DNA of 64,000 bases from CAG-841 sp963614875 (GCA_963614875.1 CAVEFC010000002.1:1-64000), one strand, 5' to 3'. Numbered from the stretch's first letter, positions 33,147 through 41,522 are shown. A program made the numbers and translations. Notes: generated by a model from the sequence alone, not told the origin.

Positions 33147-34106
33147 GTGAAAAAAATATTCAGGGCGGCGGTGACGTTTACCGTCGCGGTTTGTATGTTT
33201 ACGGGGAATATCGGGGCAGAAAATAAAAATTATATAAAATGGGTGGATTTCAGAGTGACGGCGCAGGCGCTTTCCGATGCGGCGGCGCTTGATATCGGCG
33301 GCTGGGGAAAGGACGGTCACGTCGGATGGACGGAGGCTCTTGCGCATCTTGGCGCAAAATACGGCGGCGATTTTTCACGGTATAAAAAAAGCGATCTTTG
33401 CGAGGCGTTTGAAAAACTTTCGGAAAATCCTGCCGCTTTTGACGATGAAAAATATTATTCTTATTACCGGCAGGCATACGGAGCGGTGCTTTCGGGGTGG
33501 CTCGGCGAATATTATGTCCGCGACGGGAGCGATAATCTCATAAAAAAATACGGTGTAAAAGCTTTTTCTCCGATTGCGGGCGGATATTATTACGACGATT
33601 ACGATGATTTCGGCGCGTCGCGCTCATACGGTTACAGACGCAGGCATCTGGGGCACGATATGCTCGGCAGCGTCGGCACGCCGATAACGGCAATCGAAGC
33701 GGGCTATGTGGAGGCGATAGGCTGGAATATGTACGGCGGATGGCGGATAGGCATACGCTCCTTTGACGGACTGCGGTATTATTACTATGCTCATCTGCGG
33801 AAGGATCATCCGTATTGCAGTGACATAAAAGAGGGCGATACCGTATATGCCGGACAGGTAATAGGCTATCTCGGTATGACGGGCTACAGCACGAAAAAGA
33901 ACGTAAACAATATAAATGTTCCGCATCTGCATATCGGAATGCAGCTTATTTTCGATCCGTGTCAGAAGGACGGCGTAAATCAGATATGGATAGATATGTA
34001 TGCGATAACGGAATTTCTTTCGGAATACAGAAGCTATGTCTGCAAGGGTGCGGACGGCGAATATAAAGCAAAAAATCCGACAGAGGATTTCTCTCTGCCG
34101 GATTGA
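33147..34106 (+). CDS. Secreted M23 family metallopeptidase
   Basis: A 319-residue secreted protein with a LytM/M23 domain. The signal peptide is MKKIFRAAVTFTVAVCMFTG followed by NIGAE. An N-terminal region (YIKWVDFRVTAQALSDAAAL, LAHLGAKYGGDFSRYKKSDL) is typical of a clostridial M23 subgroup. The peptidase core has RRHLGHDMLGSVGTPITAIE, YYYAHLRKDH and VPHLHIGMQ, supplying the expected His and Asp zinc ligands. It probably cleaves peptidoglycan cross-links. The start is GTG 33147 with GGAG 8 nt upstream; the frame is open to 33033 without a ribosome site or signal. It is convergent with the membrane gene at 34122. Confidence 0.88.
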   Translation: MKKIFRAAVTFTVAVCMFTGNIGAENKNYIKWVDFRVTAQALSDAAALDIGGWGKDGHVGWTEALAHLGAKYGGDFSRYKKSDLCEAFEKLSENPAAFDDEKYYSYYRQAYGAVLSGWLGEYYVRDGSDNLIKKYGVKAFSPIAGGYYYDDYDDFGASRSYGYRRRHLGHDMLGSVGTPITAIEAGYVEAIGWNMYGGWRIGIRSFDGLRYYYYAHLRKDHPYCSDIKEGDTVYAGQVIGYLGMTGYSTKKNVNNINVPHLHIGMQLIFDPCQKDGVNQIWIDMYAITEFLSEYRSYVCKGADGEYKAKNPTEDFSLPD

Positions 34107-34121
34107 ATCCGTCTTTTGCGC

Positions 34122-34574
34122 TCAGGTATGGTCGGGAGTGAATTCGTTTTTGTATTCTTTGTTTTTGTTTTCGCGTCTGAGCCTTGCGGAGCGGCATATG
34201 CAGTAAACCGTCATAACGACCGCGTACACAACCGTAAAGAAAAGCGCAAGCGCAAGCACCTGCTTTCCGCCGGAGGTTATTTTTGAAAGAAGACAAAGCA
34301 CAACGATAAAATCCGTAAGGGAAAGCACATAATGCACGGTCACGCGCGCAAAGAAATTTCCGAGCTGCTTAAAGCACAGGACAAAATCTATAAGCGACAT
34401 TATAAACGAAAAAAGCAGGACATACGCAAAAAGCGAAATGTTGTAGGATATCGTCTGATCGGGAATGATCAGCTTTGCGACAAACGATACGAACAGGAAA
34501 AGAAACATAAAATAAGTTCCTGTTCTGCTTATTATTTTTGAAATTACGCCGAATATTTTATCTGTTTTGTTCAT
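34122..34574 (-). CDS. Hypothetical four-helix membrane protein (DUF3021-like)
   Basis: A 150-residue protein with four predicted membrane helices: GTYFMFLFLFVSFVAKLII, FAYVLLFSFIMSLIDFVL, VHYVLSLTDFIVVLCLL and QVLALALFFTVVYAVVMTVY. A basic tail follows (RSARLRRENKNKEYKNEF). Length and topology resemble DUF3021 proteins, but sequence support is weak. ATG 34574 lies 6 nt after GGAGGC. An inverted repeat GTGGTA-N13-TACCAC sits directly upstream. Function is unknown. Confidence 0.65.
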   Translation of the reverse strand: MNKTDKIFGVISKIISRTGTYFMFLFLFVSFVAKLIIPDQTISYNISLFAYVLLFSFIMSLIDFVLCFKQLGNFFARVTVHYVLSLTDFIVVLCLLSKITSGGKQVLALALFFTVVYAVVMTVYCICRSARLRRENKNKEYKNEFTPDHT

Positions 34575-34587
34575 ATATGCCTCCGCT

Positions 34588-34612
34588 GTGGTAGTAAATA
34601 TTATCTTACCAC
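34588..34612. promoter_or_regulatory. Inverted repeat upstream of the four-helix membrane gene
   Basis: GTGGTA (34588-34593) and TACCAC (34607-34612) flank a 13-bp A+T-rich core that holds a possible -10 (TAAGAT or TAATAT on minus). It could be an operator overlapping the promoter. No regulator is adjacent. Confidence 0.4.
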
Positions 34613-34647
34613 AAAACACGAAAGCAAATCAATATTATTTTGTGAAT

Positions 34648-36195
34648 TTATCGCATACGGCCGAGCTTCTTTATCCATGCGGCGTCTTCGCCGGAAAAGG
34701 TTGACGTTGCAAACAGAAAAAACATATAAAGCGCGACGGTGAGCGTCATACCGAGGGCGGAGCTTTTTCCGGAGGCTTTTGCAGAAAGCATAAGCAGCGT
34801 CGACACCGAGCACGCGCCCGCTATGCAGAAAACGGGCATAAATATTCTTCTGAAAACGGGGAGCTTTGCGCCCGTTATGTAAAAAAGTCTGCCGGCGGAA
34901 AGGGCGACGTTCATGGTTTCGGTTATGTATATGCAGGCGATATATCCGGCTATGCCGTAGCGCGACAGAAGAATAAGTATCAAAAGTATGCTTACGGCGG
35001 CGTCGAGAATGTTCACGCGCATACAGTAAAGCTGCTGACCGAGACCTTTAAGCATTCCGTCAACGGTCATATCAAAATACATCAGCGGCACGAGCGGAGC
35101 AAGAAGTCCTATATATTTTGCGGCGTCGTCGCTTTTGTAAACAAGCTGACCGAGCGGCTGTGAAAAGCAGACGAATATCCCCGCCACGCCTATTCCGAAG
35201 ATGAGCGCCGCTCCGCACGCGCGACGCACCATATAGCATATTTCGGTATCGTTTTTTATTTTTCCCGAGCGGGCGGAAAGCTCCGAAAGCTCCGGAATTA
35301 TCAGTGAGGAAAACACGGCGCACAAAGCCGACGGAAAAAGCAGAACGGGCATAGCCATTCCGGAAACCGTTCCGTATGCCGAAAGCGAGGCGGCTCTGTC
35401 CGCGCCGTAGCTTTCAAGTCCTCTCGGAATGAGCATATGCTCCACGGCGACAAGTCCCGAGCGCAGACACGAGGAAAGCATTATCGGCAGGGCGATTGAT
35501 ATCATTTTTCGGGCGGTGTCGCGCGGAACACATTCGGGCGCGGACGGGCGGAGATGCTTTTTTCTGTCCGCAATATAAAAAGCAAGCAGATAGGTAAACG
35601 AAAGTCCCTCCGAAATGCTCGTTCCGAGAACAAGCGCAAGGCAGGCGTATTCCGTCCCGAGAGGGCAGAGCTTTTTCAGAAAAATCACCGTCACGGCTAT
35701 TTTTACAAACTGCTCGAAAATTCCCGAAAGGGCGCTCTTTGCCGAGCGCCTCACGGCATAAAAATATCCCGAAAAAACGTTTGATACGGCTATGAACGGC
35801 AACGCCGCCGCGAGCGCGCGAAAGCACATGGCGACGTTTTCCTCGCCAACGGCTTTTCCGGCGAGCATTTTTGAAAAAGCAAAAAGAAGAATCGCCGCTC
35901 CTCCGCCGAAGCACAGCGCGTAAACCGCGCATTTTCTTACCGCGCAGATTATTCCGCTGTCACAGCCATTGGCAATGGATTCGGTAACAAGGCGCGTCAC
36001 GGCAAGATTTATTCCCGAGCCCGCAAGCGTTACGGCGAAAACGTAAACGCTCATTATCAGAGAGAACAATCCCATTCCGTCCGCCCCTATGCGTGAAGCA
36101 ACGTAAGCGTTGAACACAACGCTTACCGTTCTCATAAATACAGAAACCGCGCCTAAAAGCAGTGCGCTTTTTACGAATTTGCTTAATCTGGACAT
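34648..36195 (-). CDS. SpoVB/MurJ-like polysaccharide or lipid II flippase
   Basis: A 515-residue MOP-superfamily flippase with about 14 hydrophobic helices, starting MSRLSKFVKSALLLGAVSVF. The first helices (MRTVSVVFNAYVASRIGADG, MGLFSLIMSVYVFAVTLAGS) match stage V sporulation protein B and related oligosaccharide exporters. SpoVB-type proteins act in spore cortex synthesis in Bacillus, and similar proteins serve vegetative cell wall or polysaccharide export in Clostridia; the context does not decide. ATG 36195 is the best start although the nearest GGGAG is about 14 nt away. It is divergent from the YitT gene. Confidence 0.88.
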   Translation of the reverse strand: MSRLSKFVKSALLLGAVSVFMRTVSVVFNAYVASRIGADGMGLFSLIMSVYVFAVTLAGSGINLAVTRLVTESIANGCDSGIICAVRKCAVYALCFGGGAAILLFAFSKMLAGKAVGEENVAMCFRALAAALPFIAVSNVFSGYFYAVRRSAKSALSGIFEQFVKIAVTVIFLKKLCPLGTEYACLALVLGTSISEGLSFTYLLAFYIADRKKHLRPSAPECVPRDTARKMISIALPIMLSSCLRSGLVAVEHMLIPRGLESYGADRAASLSAYGTVSGMAMPVLLFPSALCAVFSSLIIPELSELSARSGKIKNDTEICYMVRRACGAALIFGIGVAGIFVCFSQPLGQLVYKSDDAAKYIGLLAPLVPLMYFDMTVDGMLKGLGQQLYCMRVNILDAAVSILLILILLSRYGIAGYIACIYITETMNVALSAGRLFYITGAKLPVFRRIFMPVFCIAGACSVSTLLMLSAKASGKSSALGMTLTVALYMFFLFATSTFSGEDAAWIKKLGRMR

Positions 36196-36219
36196 AAAGT
36201 GTTGTTTTTCTCCCGAATC

Positions 36220-36249
36220 TTGTGTATAATAATCTGCGGACAATATAAT
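36220..36249 (+). promoter_or_regulatory. Promoter for the YitT gene
   Basis: TTGTGT (36220-36225), an 18-bp spacer and TATAAT (36244-36249), about 43 nt before the YitT start. Confidence 0.6.
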
Positions 36250-36291
36250 CTATTCGGTGAAGGAAGAAAAAATACTTACGGGAGGAAACGT

Positions 36292-37215
36292 ATGGACGGA
36301 AAAAGCAAAAAACTGCAGGGGCTTGCTCTTGACGCGGGCGCGCTTGTGATAAGCGGTCTTCTTTTTGCCGTGGCTTACAATATGTTCTTTTTGCCGGGAG
36401 AAATATTCGTGGGCGGCGCGGGAGGCGCGGCCGAAGTGCTGAACGTTTTGTTCGGACTTCCCACCGGTCTTATGATAATTGCGATAAACGTTCCGCTGGC
36501 GTTGCTTTTCTGCGTTTTTTACGGCTACGGCTCCGGAATAAAAAGCTTTATAGGCATAACGGTGACCTCGCTTGCCATAGATTTTGTAAAGTTTCTGCCG
36601 GCGGCTTTTCCGCAGCCGAAGGAAAACGCTTTCCTGTGCGCGATATTCGGCGGACTTACGCTCGGCGCGGCGATAGGAATAATGCTTTACAGAGGCTTTA
36701 CGACCGGCGGCTCCGATTTTATTGCGCTGCTTATAAAGCTGAAGGCAAAAAACATATCAACGGCAAAGCTTATCGCCGCGGTTGACGCGGTTGTCATAAT
36801 CGGCGCGGCGATAGCGATGAAAAATTTTCTTTCGGTGTTTTATTCGCTTGTTTCGGTGCTTGCTTCGTCGCTTACGATGGAAATGGTCACCGGCGGATTT
36901 GAAAAATCCAAAATAGCGTTTATATTTTCGTCGGAATATGACAGGATAGCCTCCGCCATATCGGAAAAAGCGGGCAGAGGCGTCACGCTTATCGACGGCG
37001 AGGGCTGGTACACCGGAGAAAAGAAAAAAATAGTATTCTGCGTGGTGAAGAAAAACGAAATATTTTTGCTTAAATCAATAGCGAAATCAATCGATCCGCG
37101 CGCGTTTATAGTTCTCGGCGACGCGACCGAAACGATAGGCGAGGGCTTCAAGGAGGACATAAGCGACAGCACCTTCAAGCCGAAAGAAATAAAAAAGAGA
37201 GGTAAAGAAAAATGA
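36292..37215 (+). CDS. YitT family membrane protein
   Basis: A 307-residue protein with an N-terminal membrane domain (YitT/DUF161; helices including ALVISGLLFAVAYNMFFLPG and TGLMIIAINVPLALLFCVFY) and a C-terminal cytoplasmic DUF2179 domain with RGVTLIDGEGWYTGEKKKI followed by FCVVKKNEIFLLKSIAKSID. The family is widespread in Firmicutes; no transport substrate is established. ATG 36292 follows GGAGG, and the upstream open frame lacks a ribosome site. Its stop overlaps the start of the next gene as ATGA, so the two are translationally coupled. Confidence 0.9.
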   Translation: MDGKSKKLQGLALDAGALVISGLLFAVAYNMFFLPGEIFVGGAGGAAEVLNVLFGLPTGLMIIAINVPLALLFCVFYGYGSGIKSFIGITVTSLAIDFVKFLPAAFPQPKENAFLCAIFGGLTLGAAIGIMLYRGFTTGGSDFIALLIKLKAKNISTAKLIAAVDAVVIIGAAIAMKNFLSVFYSLVSVLASSLTMEMVTGGFEKSKIAFIFSSEYDRIASAISEKAGRGVTLIDGEGWYTGEKKKIVFCVVKKNEIFLLKSIAKSIDPRAFIVLGDATETIGEGFKEDISDSTFKPKEIKKRGKEK

Positions 37216-37673
37216 AAAAAATCATTGCGGCAGTGCTTGTTGTTGCAAGCATATTTCTCGTTGCGTGCGGAGGAACTCCGTCCGCAAAGGGAATATTGAA
37301 AAAATCAGTATCCGGCACGACGGGAATGGACCTTTATTACGGCTCGACGGACGGAAAAAATATGGCGGGCTTCAAAATAAGCCGGATAGACGGCATAGCA
37401 AGCGGCGCGTTTGCCGCTCCGAAGATAAACGCCCTGCCGTTTATAGCTTACGTTTTCAAGCTTGACGGAAGCACGGATGTCGAAGAATTCAAAAGCACTC
37501 TCCGCGAAAACTGCGACCTTGTATGGAACATATGCACCTCAGCCGATACGGTGATATGCGAAAGCGAGGGCAACGTCGTGCTTTTCGCAATGCTTGATAT
37601 GGACGAAATGACAGGGCTTCCCGTCGGCACGGACGAAAAAATAATAAACAATTTCCATTCGGTATTCAAATAA
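37212..37673 (+). CDS. Putative lipoprotein of unknown function
   Basis: A 153-residue protein with a lipoprotein signal: MKKIIAAVLVVASIF then LVAC, placing the lipid-modified cysteine at residue 19. The mature part has a small mixed alpha/beta look (DGSTDVEEFKSTLRENCDLV, then WNICTSADTVICESEGNVV) and four cysteines if the lipidated one is counted. I do not recognise a named family. Its ATG overlaps the YitT stop by 4 nt, so the two probably form an operon and may act together at the membrane. A strong bidirectional terminator follows. Confidence 0.78.
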   Translation: MKKIIAAVLVVASIFLVACGGTPSAKGILKKSVSGTTGMDLYYGSTDGKNMAGFKISRIDGIASGAFAAPKINALPFIAYVFKLDGSTDVEEFKSTLRENCDLVWNICTSADTVICESEGNVVLFAMLDMDEMTGLPVGTDEKIINNFHSVFK

Positions 37674-37701
37674 AAAACAGGGCGCGAAGCCCTGTTTTTT
37701 A
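37672..37701. terminator. Bidirectional terminator
   Basis: AAAAAACAGGGC-GCGAA-GCCCTGTTTTTT, symmetrical with T-runs on both sides. It ends the YitT-lipoprotein operon and the convergent hydrolase gene. Confidence 0.93.
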
Positions 37702-38502
37702 TTTTGTGTTTTTCATCCAATGCTCCGCGCAGCGCACCCAATCGCCGATGTATTCGTCTTCGGTGTCGAGAAATTCGCGGCAGAGCGTCATACCGTGCCA
37801 GCCGTCCGGATAAATGTGAAGCTCGTACGGAATGTTTTTCTTTGAGAGAGCCTCCGCAAAAAGAACGGAATTTATAACGGGAACGGACTTGTCGGCGCAG
37901 GTGTGCCAGATAAACGTCGGGACGGTTTTTTTCGTCACGGCGTATTCGAGCGATACCTCGCGGAGAAGCTTTTTGTCGGTTTTTCTGTCGCCGAGAAGCG
38001 TGTCAAACGAGCCTCTGTGCGCGTATTTTCCGCTTGTGATGACCGGATAGCAGAGAATCATACCCGTGGGCTTGTTGTAGCCGTAGGGCATATCCACGGC
38101 GTCGTAGATAAAATCCTTATACCACATTGTTCCGAGCATCGCGGCAAGATGACCGCCCGCCGAAAAGCCTATGATAAATATTCTTTCGGGATCTATACGG
38201 AGCTTTTCCGCATTGTCGCGGAGAAATTTCACGGCGAGCGAAGCTTCGATAAGCTGCGTGGGATATACGGCTGCGCCGTTCACCGAATAATCGAAAACAA
38301 ACGAATTATAGCCGTGAGCTATGAATTCGTGCGCGATGGGCTCTGCTTCTCTTGCCGAGCAGTACGCATATCCGCCGCCGGGGAAAATAAGCATTGCCGG
38401 ACGTTTTTCGTTGTGCGGAATACGCTCGTACGTTCCCGCAAGATAAGCCGTCAGCGTGACGTCCTGATTTGTTTCGGAAAGACGAAATACCTGTGTTTCC
38501 AT
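37699..38502 (-). CDS. Alpha/beta hydrolase, esterase-like (copy 1)
   Basis: A 267-residue alpha/beta hydrolase of the carboxylesterase/acetyl-xylan-esterase-like type. The oxyanion motif FPGGGYAYCS is at residues 40-49, the nucleophile elbow GFSAGG gives Ser114, and the candidate acid and base lie in IWHTCADKSVP and YPDGWHGM. No signal peptide is present, so it is cytoplasmic. It is 36 nt downstream of a close paralogue on the same strand and includes a 116-bp stretch nearly identical to it. Likely substrates are acetylated sugars or small esters; this is inference. Confidence 0.85.
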   Translation of the reverse strand: METQVFRLSETNQDVTLTAYLAGTYERIPHNEKRPAMLIFPGGGYAYCSAREAEPIAHEFIAHGYNSFVFDYSVNGAAVYPTQLIEASLAVKFLRDNAEKLRIDPERIFIIGFSAGGHLAAMLGTMWYKDFIYDAVDMPYGYNKPTGMILCYPVITSGKYAHRGSFDTLLGDRKTDKKLLREVSLEYAVTKKTVPTFIWHTCADKSVPVINSVLFAEALSKKNIPYELHIYPDGWHGMTLCREFLDTEDEYIGDWVRCAEHWMKNTK

Positions 38503-38537
38503 AAATTTTTTCCTGCCTTTATATTTTAATGTAAATT

Positions 38538-39338
38538 TTATTTGTCAAAGGATTGCATCCAGTGCTCCGCGCACCGTATCCAATCGTGATTGTATGCATT
38601 GTCCGAGCCGAAATTTTTCTGGCAAAGACCCATTCCGTGCGCGCCTTCGGGATAGATGTGAAGCTCATACGGAATGTTTTTCTTTGAAAGCGCGTCGGCG
38701 AGCAGAAGCGAATTCATAACGTTTACGCCGCTGTCGGTTCTTGTGTGCCAGACGAACGCCGGAACGGTCTTTTTTGTCACGTTGCGCTCTATCGAAACGC
38801 TTTTTCTTGCGGCGTTATCGGAGAGCCTGTCGTTGCCGAGAAGCTTGCGGAACGAATCCTCGTGGGCATATTTTCTGTCCGATGTGATAACCGGATAGCA
38901 GAGAATCATACCCGTGGGCTTGTTGCAGCCGTAGGGCATATCCACGGCGTCGTAGATAAAATCCTTGTACCACATTGTTCCGAGCATCGCGGCAAGATGA
39001 CCGCCGGCAGACGAACCGATGACAAAAATTCTGTCCTTGTCCGTGCCGTATTTTCCGGCATTGTCGCGTATGAATTTCATAGCAAGCGAAGCTTCGATAA
39101 GCTGAGCGGGGAAGCGTGCCGCGCCCATAACCGAATATTCAAGCACAAAGCAGTTGTAGCCGCGCGCGCAGAATTCGAGCGCATACGGCTCGCCCTCGCG
39201 AAAGGCGCAGAGTCTGTATCCGCCGCCGGGGCAGATAAGCACGGCGGGACGCGAGGCGTTTTCCGTTTCGCCGGAGATGTACGCCGTCAGCGTCACCGCC
39301 GGATTTGTGTCCGAAAGACCGAATTTCTCAATTATCAT
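38538..39338 (-). CDS. Alpha/beta hydrolase, esterase-like (copy 2)
   Basis: A 266-residue paralogue of the gene at 37699. It has CPGGGYRLCA (36-45), nucleophile elbow GSSAGG (Ser110), a conserved middle (HLAAMLGTMWYKDFIYDAVD) and YPEGAHGMGL with the catalytic His. In copy 1 the elbow is GFSAGG. It arose with copy 1 by tandem duplication. It starts at ATG 39338 behind AAAGGAGA and lies 12 nt downstream of the DUF6873-like gene, so all three minus-strand genes may be one operon. The substrate is unknown. Confidence 0.85.
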   Translation of the reverse strand: MIIEKFGLSDTNPAVTLTAYISGETENASRPAVLICPGGGYRLCAFREGEPYALEFCARGYNCFVLEYSVMGAARFPAQLIEASLAMKFIRDNAGKYGTDKDRIFVIGSSAGGHLAAMLGTMWYKDFIYDAVDMPYGCNKPTGMILCYPVITSDRKYAHEDSFRKLLGNDRLSDNAARKSVSIERNVTKKTVPAFVWHTRTDSGVNVMNSLLLADALSKKNIPYELHIYPEGAHGMGLCQKNFGSDNAYNHDWIRCAEHWMQSFDK

Positions 39339-39350
39339 ATGTAATCTCCT

Positions 39351-40046
39351 TTATATTTCCGCCGTGACCATTCCGCCGAAATCGACGGGAGGTCTGTCGG
39401 AAAGGTAATAGGGACTGCAGCCCTTGCTTTTTATAAAATCCTCGGCTTTTTCGCCGTCGGGCAAAAGCCTCAGATCTCCGAAGAATATCACGGCTCTGCC
39501 TATACATCCGCACGCGCCGCCTATAAAGCCCTCTTTATATCCCGGAAGTGTAATTCCGACGGAGGAAACAAGCGCGGCATCTATGCCTTCCTTTTCTGCG
39601 GCACGGAAAATTCCGCGGTCGGAGGTAAGTATTCCGTCGCCCGTGACGGCGCAGGAGCAGTGCGCGTAGCCCTGCTTTACGTCGAGCGTTTTATATCCGC
39701 GCTTTTTTGCAAAGTCAAGTATTTCGGGCGCGACGCTTTTTTCGCGGCAGACGAGCCTGTCCGCAACCGTAAAGCAGTTGAGCGCCGCGTCGAGCGGATA
39801 TCTGTTTCCGGCGCGTTGCTTTATTACGGTGCAGGAAAGACCGAGCGCGGCAAAAAGTTTGTCGCTTTCGAGATAATCGGCATAAACAAAGAATTCGCCG
39901 CCCACCGAGGCGATAAGAGTATCCGCGTGCGAAGCTATGGGCGCAGGCAGCGAAGGGAGTGGCGGAAGCGGCACGACTGTGCCGAAATCCGCAAGCTTTC
40001 TTGCCATGCTTTTTTCAAGCGCTGAGGATACCAATATAAAATTCAC
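39351..40046 (-). CDS. DUF6873-like (GME fold) protein
   Basis: A 231-residue protein resembling the DUF6873 group, proposed to have an amidinotransferase-like (GME) fold. Features are FVYADYLESDKLF, LDVKQGYAHCSCAVTGDGI, LTSDRGIFRAAEKEGIDAAL and GITLPGYKEGFIGGACGCIG. No signal or membrane segment is seen. The start is GTG 40046 with GGGGGAAG 7 nt upstream; a TTG at 40052 is too close to it. It sits at the head of the hydrolase pair. Family assignment is from memory of the pattern; the function is unknown. Confidence 0.65.
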   Translation of the reverse strand: MNFILVSSALEKSMARKLADFGTVVPLPPLPSLPAPIASHADTLIASVGGEFFVYADYLESDKLFAALGLSCTVIKQRAGNRYPLDAALNCFTVADRLVCREKSVAPEILDFAKKRGYKTLDVKQGYAHCSCAVTGDGILTSDRGIFRAAEKEGIDAALVSSVGITLPGYKEGFIGGACGCIGRAVIFFGDLRLLPDGEKAEDFIKSKGCSPYYLSDRPPVDFGGMVTAEI

Positions 40047-40070
40047 GGACAAACTTCCCCCTTTTTACGC

Positions 40071-40095
40071 AAAATCCCCTTCCTTGCGGAAGGGG
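40071..40095 (-). terminator. rpmB terminator
   Basis: CCCCTTCC-TTGC-GGAAGGGG, an 8-bp perfect stem; on the minus strand it is followed by ATTTTGCGT. It lies about 26 nt after the rpmB stop. Confidence 0.75.
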
Positions 40096-40120
40096 TCCTG
40101 TAAAGCTTTTATCCGAGGTG

Positions 40121-40306
40121 TTACGCTCTTTCTACCTTGCCGGAGCGAAGGCAACGAGAGCAAACGGTAACTGTCTTGTGAGTGCCGTTGATATTCGCGC
40201 TTACCTTTCTGAGATTGGGCTTCCAAGTTCTGCTTGTCTTGCGGTTGGAGTGGGAAACGTTGTTTCCGAAAACGAGCGCCTTACCGCAACATACACATTT
40301 TGCCAT
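40121..40306 (-). CDS. rpmB: 50S ribosomal protein L28
   Basis: A 61-residue L28 of the zinc-binding (C+) type. It has CVCC near the N-terminus and a second CSRC pair near residue 49, plus the family pattern GNNVSHSNRKTSRTWKPNL. ATG 40306 has AGGAGG upstream. Monocistronic with its own promoter and terminator. Confidence 0.97.
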   Translation of the reverse strand: MAKCVCCGKALVFGNNVSHSNRKTSRTWKPNLRKVSANINGTHKTVTVCSRCLRSGKVERA

Positions 40307-40393
40307 ATTTACACCTCCTGTTATAGTTTTTATATCTGTAAAGTAAGAGGCGCAAAGCGCATCCTACGGTTTAACAGAGATACAACGATGTTT

Positions 40394-40422
40394 ATTATAT
40401 CACGGGTTTTTTGAAAAATCAA
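40394..40422 (-). promoter_or_regulatory. rpmB promoter
   Basis: On the minus strand TTGATT (40422-40417), a 17-bp spacer ending TGA, and TATAAT (40399-40394), about 90 nt before the start. Confidence 0.82.
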
Positions 40423-40478
40423 TAGTAAATTTTCTTTTTTTGAAAAAAGTTTTATCGGATTTTCATCGGATTGCCGCT

Positions 40479-41129
40479 TTATTTTGTCGGATACGCTTCA
40501 AGGCGGCATATCGGAGTGCCTTTTTCCGAAAAGGCTTTTTCGTATTCGGTTTCCGTGTCGCAGCCGTAATACTTACTTGCGTGCAGATCGCGCGTGACCT
40601 TTTCCGTGCGGTAGCCCGCCGCTTCGAATTCCGGCAGGGAATATTCGAAAAGGTCGGCGTTGTCGGTTTTGAAGGCTATGCAGCCGCCCTCGGCAAGCAA
40701 AGGTCTGAAAAGCGAAAGAAACGTCCGGCAGGTCAGGCGTCGCTTGGCATTGCGCTTTTTCGGCCACGGATCGCAGAAGTTTATGTGAATTCTTTCAAAG
40801 CTACCCGCAGGGAAAATTTTATCGAGTCTTGACGCGTTCGTGTTGAGAAAAACGACGTTTTTATATTCTTCCTTCGGCGTTCTTTCCGCCGCCTGAACGA
40901 TGACGTCGGTTATCAGCTCGACGGCAATATATGCGGTATCGGGGTGATTTTTCGCTTCTCCGCGGACAAAGCCCCCTTTTCCGCAGCCTATTTCAAGACG
41001 GAAATGCCGATAATCCGGAAAAAGCTCCGCCGCGATAAGCTTCGGAGGCTCGGAGGAAAATTCATCGGTTATTATATTGTCGCAGGCGAGCAGACGCTCG
41101 TCGCGATGCTTCAGCTTTCTTGCTCTCAT
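40479..41129 (-). CDS. trmB: tRNA (guanine-N7)-methyltransferase TrmB
   Basis: A 216-residue SAM-dependent enzyme that makes m7G46 in tRNA. Motifs include LEIGCGKGGFVRGEAKNHPD (SAM site), AVELITDVIVQAAERT, VFLNTNASRLDKIF, INFCDPWPKKRNAKRRL (catalytic/tRNA loop) and AFKTDNADLFEYSL. Length is typical. ATG 41129 has AAGGATT upstream. Confidence 0.96.
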   Translation of the reverse strand: MRARKLKHRDERLLACDNIITDEFSSEPPKLIAAELFPDYRHFRLEIGCGKGGFVRGEAKNHPDTAYIAVELITDVIVQAAERTPKEEYKNVVFLNTNASRLDKIFPAGSFERIHINFCDPWPKKRNAKRRLTCRTFLSLFRPLLAEGGCIAFKTDNADLFEYSLPEFEAAGYRTEKVTRDLHASKYYGCDTETEYEKAFSEKGTPICRLEAYPTK

Positions 41130-41160
41130 AAAAAATCCTTAAAAACAAAATTACCTTTAT

Positions 41161-41189
41161 ATTTTAACCTTATGCGACGATAATTGCAA
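41161..41189 (-). promoter_or_regulatory. trmB promoter
   Basis: On the minus strand TTGCAA (41189-41184), a 17-bp spacer and TAAAAT (41166-41161). A divergent TATAAT at 41210-41215 is the likely -10 for the DUF378 gene. Confidence 0.65.
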
Positions 41190-41275
41190 CAACAAAATGA
41201 AAAATAATGTATAATCGCGGCGGAAAACGGAGAGAATACGGAATGTCAGATAAAAAAACAAGGAGTTGATCATTT

Positions 41276-41500
41276 ATGATAATCGACAGAATCGCGCTTA
41301 TAATCTCAATAATCGGCGCGCTCAACTGGGGAAGCATAGGTCTTTTCAGGTTTGATATAGTCGCGTGGATATTCGGCGGTCAGGACGCTTCGGTATCACG
41401 CGTTATCTACACGCTCGTGGCGCTTTCGGGAATATGGTGCATATCGCTTCTTTTCCGTCCGAGAGAAGAAACGGATATTGTCCGCGAGGAAAGAAGATAA
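41276..41500 (+). CDS. DUF378 family small membrane protein
   Basis: A 74-residue protein with two membrane helices and the DUF378 pattern: IDRIALIISIIGALNWGSIG, then LFRFDIVAWIFGG, SRVIYTLVALSGIWCISLLF and a charged tail. The family is widespread and of unknown function. ATG 41276 follows AAGGAG. It is monocistronic with a terminator at 41523. Confidence 0.92.
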   Translation: MIIDRIALIISIIGALNWGSIGLFRFDIVAWIFGGQDASVSRVIYTLVALSGIWCISLLFRPREETDIVREERR

Positions 41501-41522
41501 GTCTTTTGCTTTCCGCGCTTTA

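Noticed and set aside
34648..36195. SpoVB-like gene as proof of sporulation
   Set aside because: Related flippases are common in non-spore-forming Clostridia and no other sporulation-specific gene is visible here.
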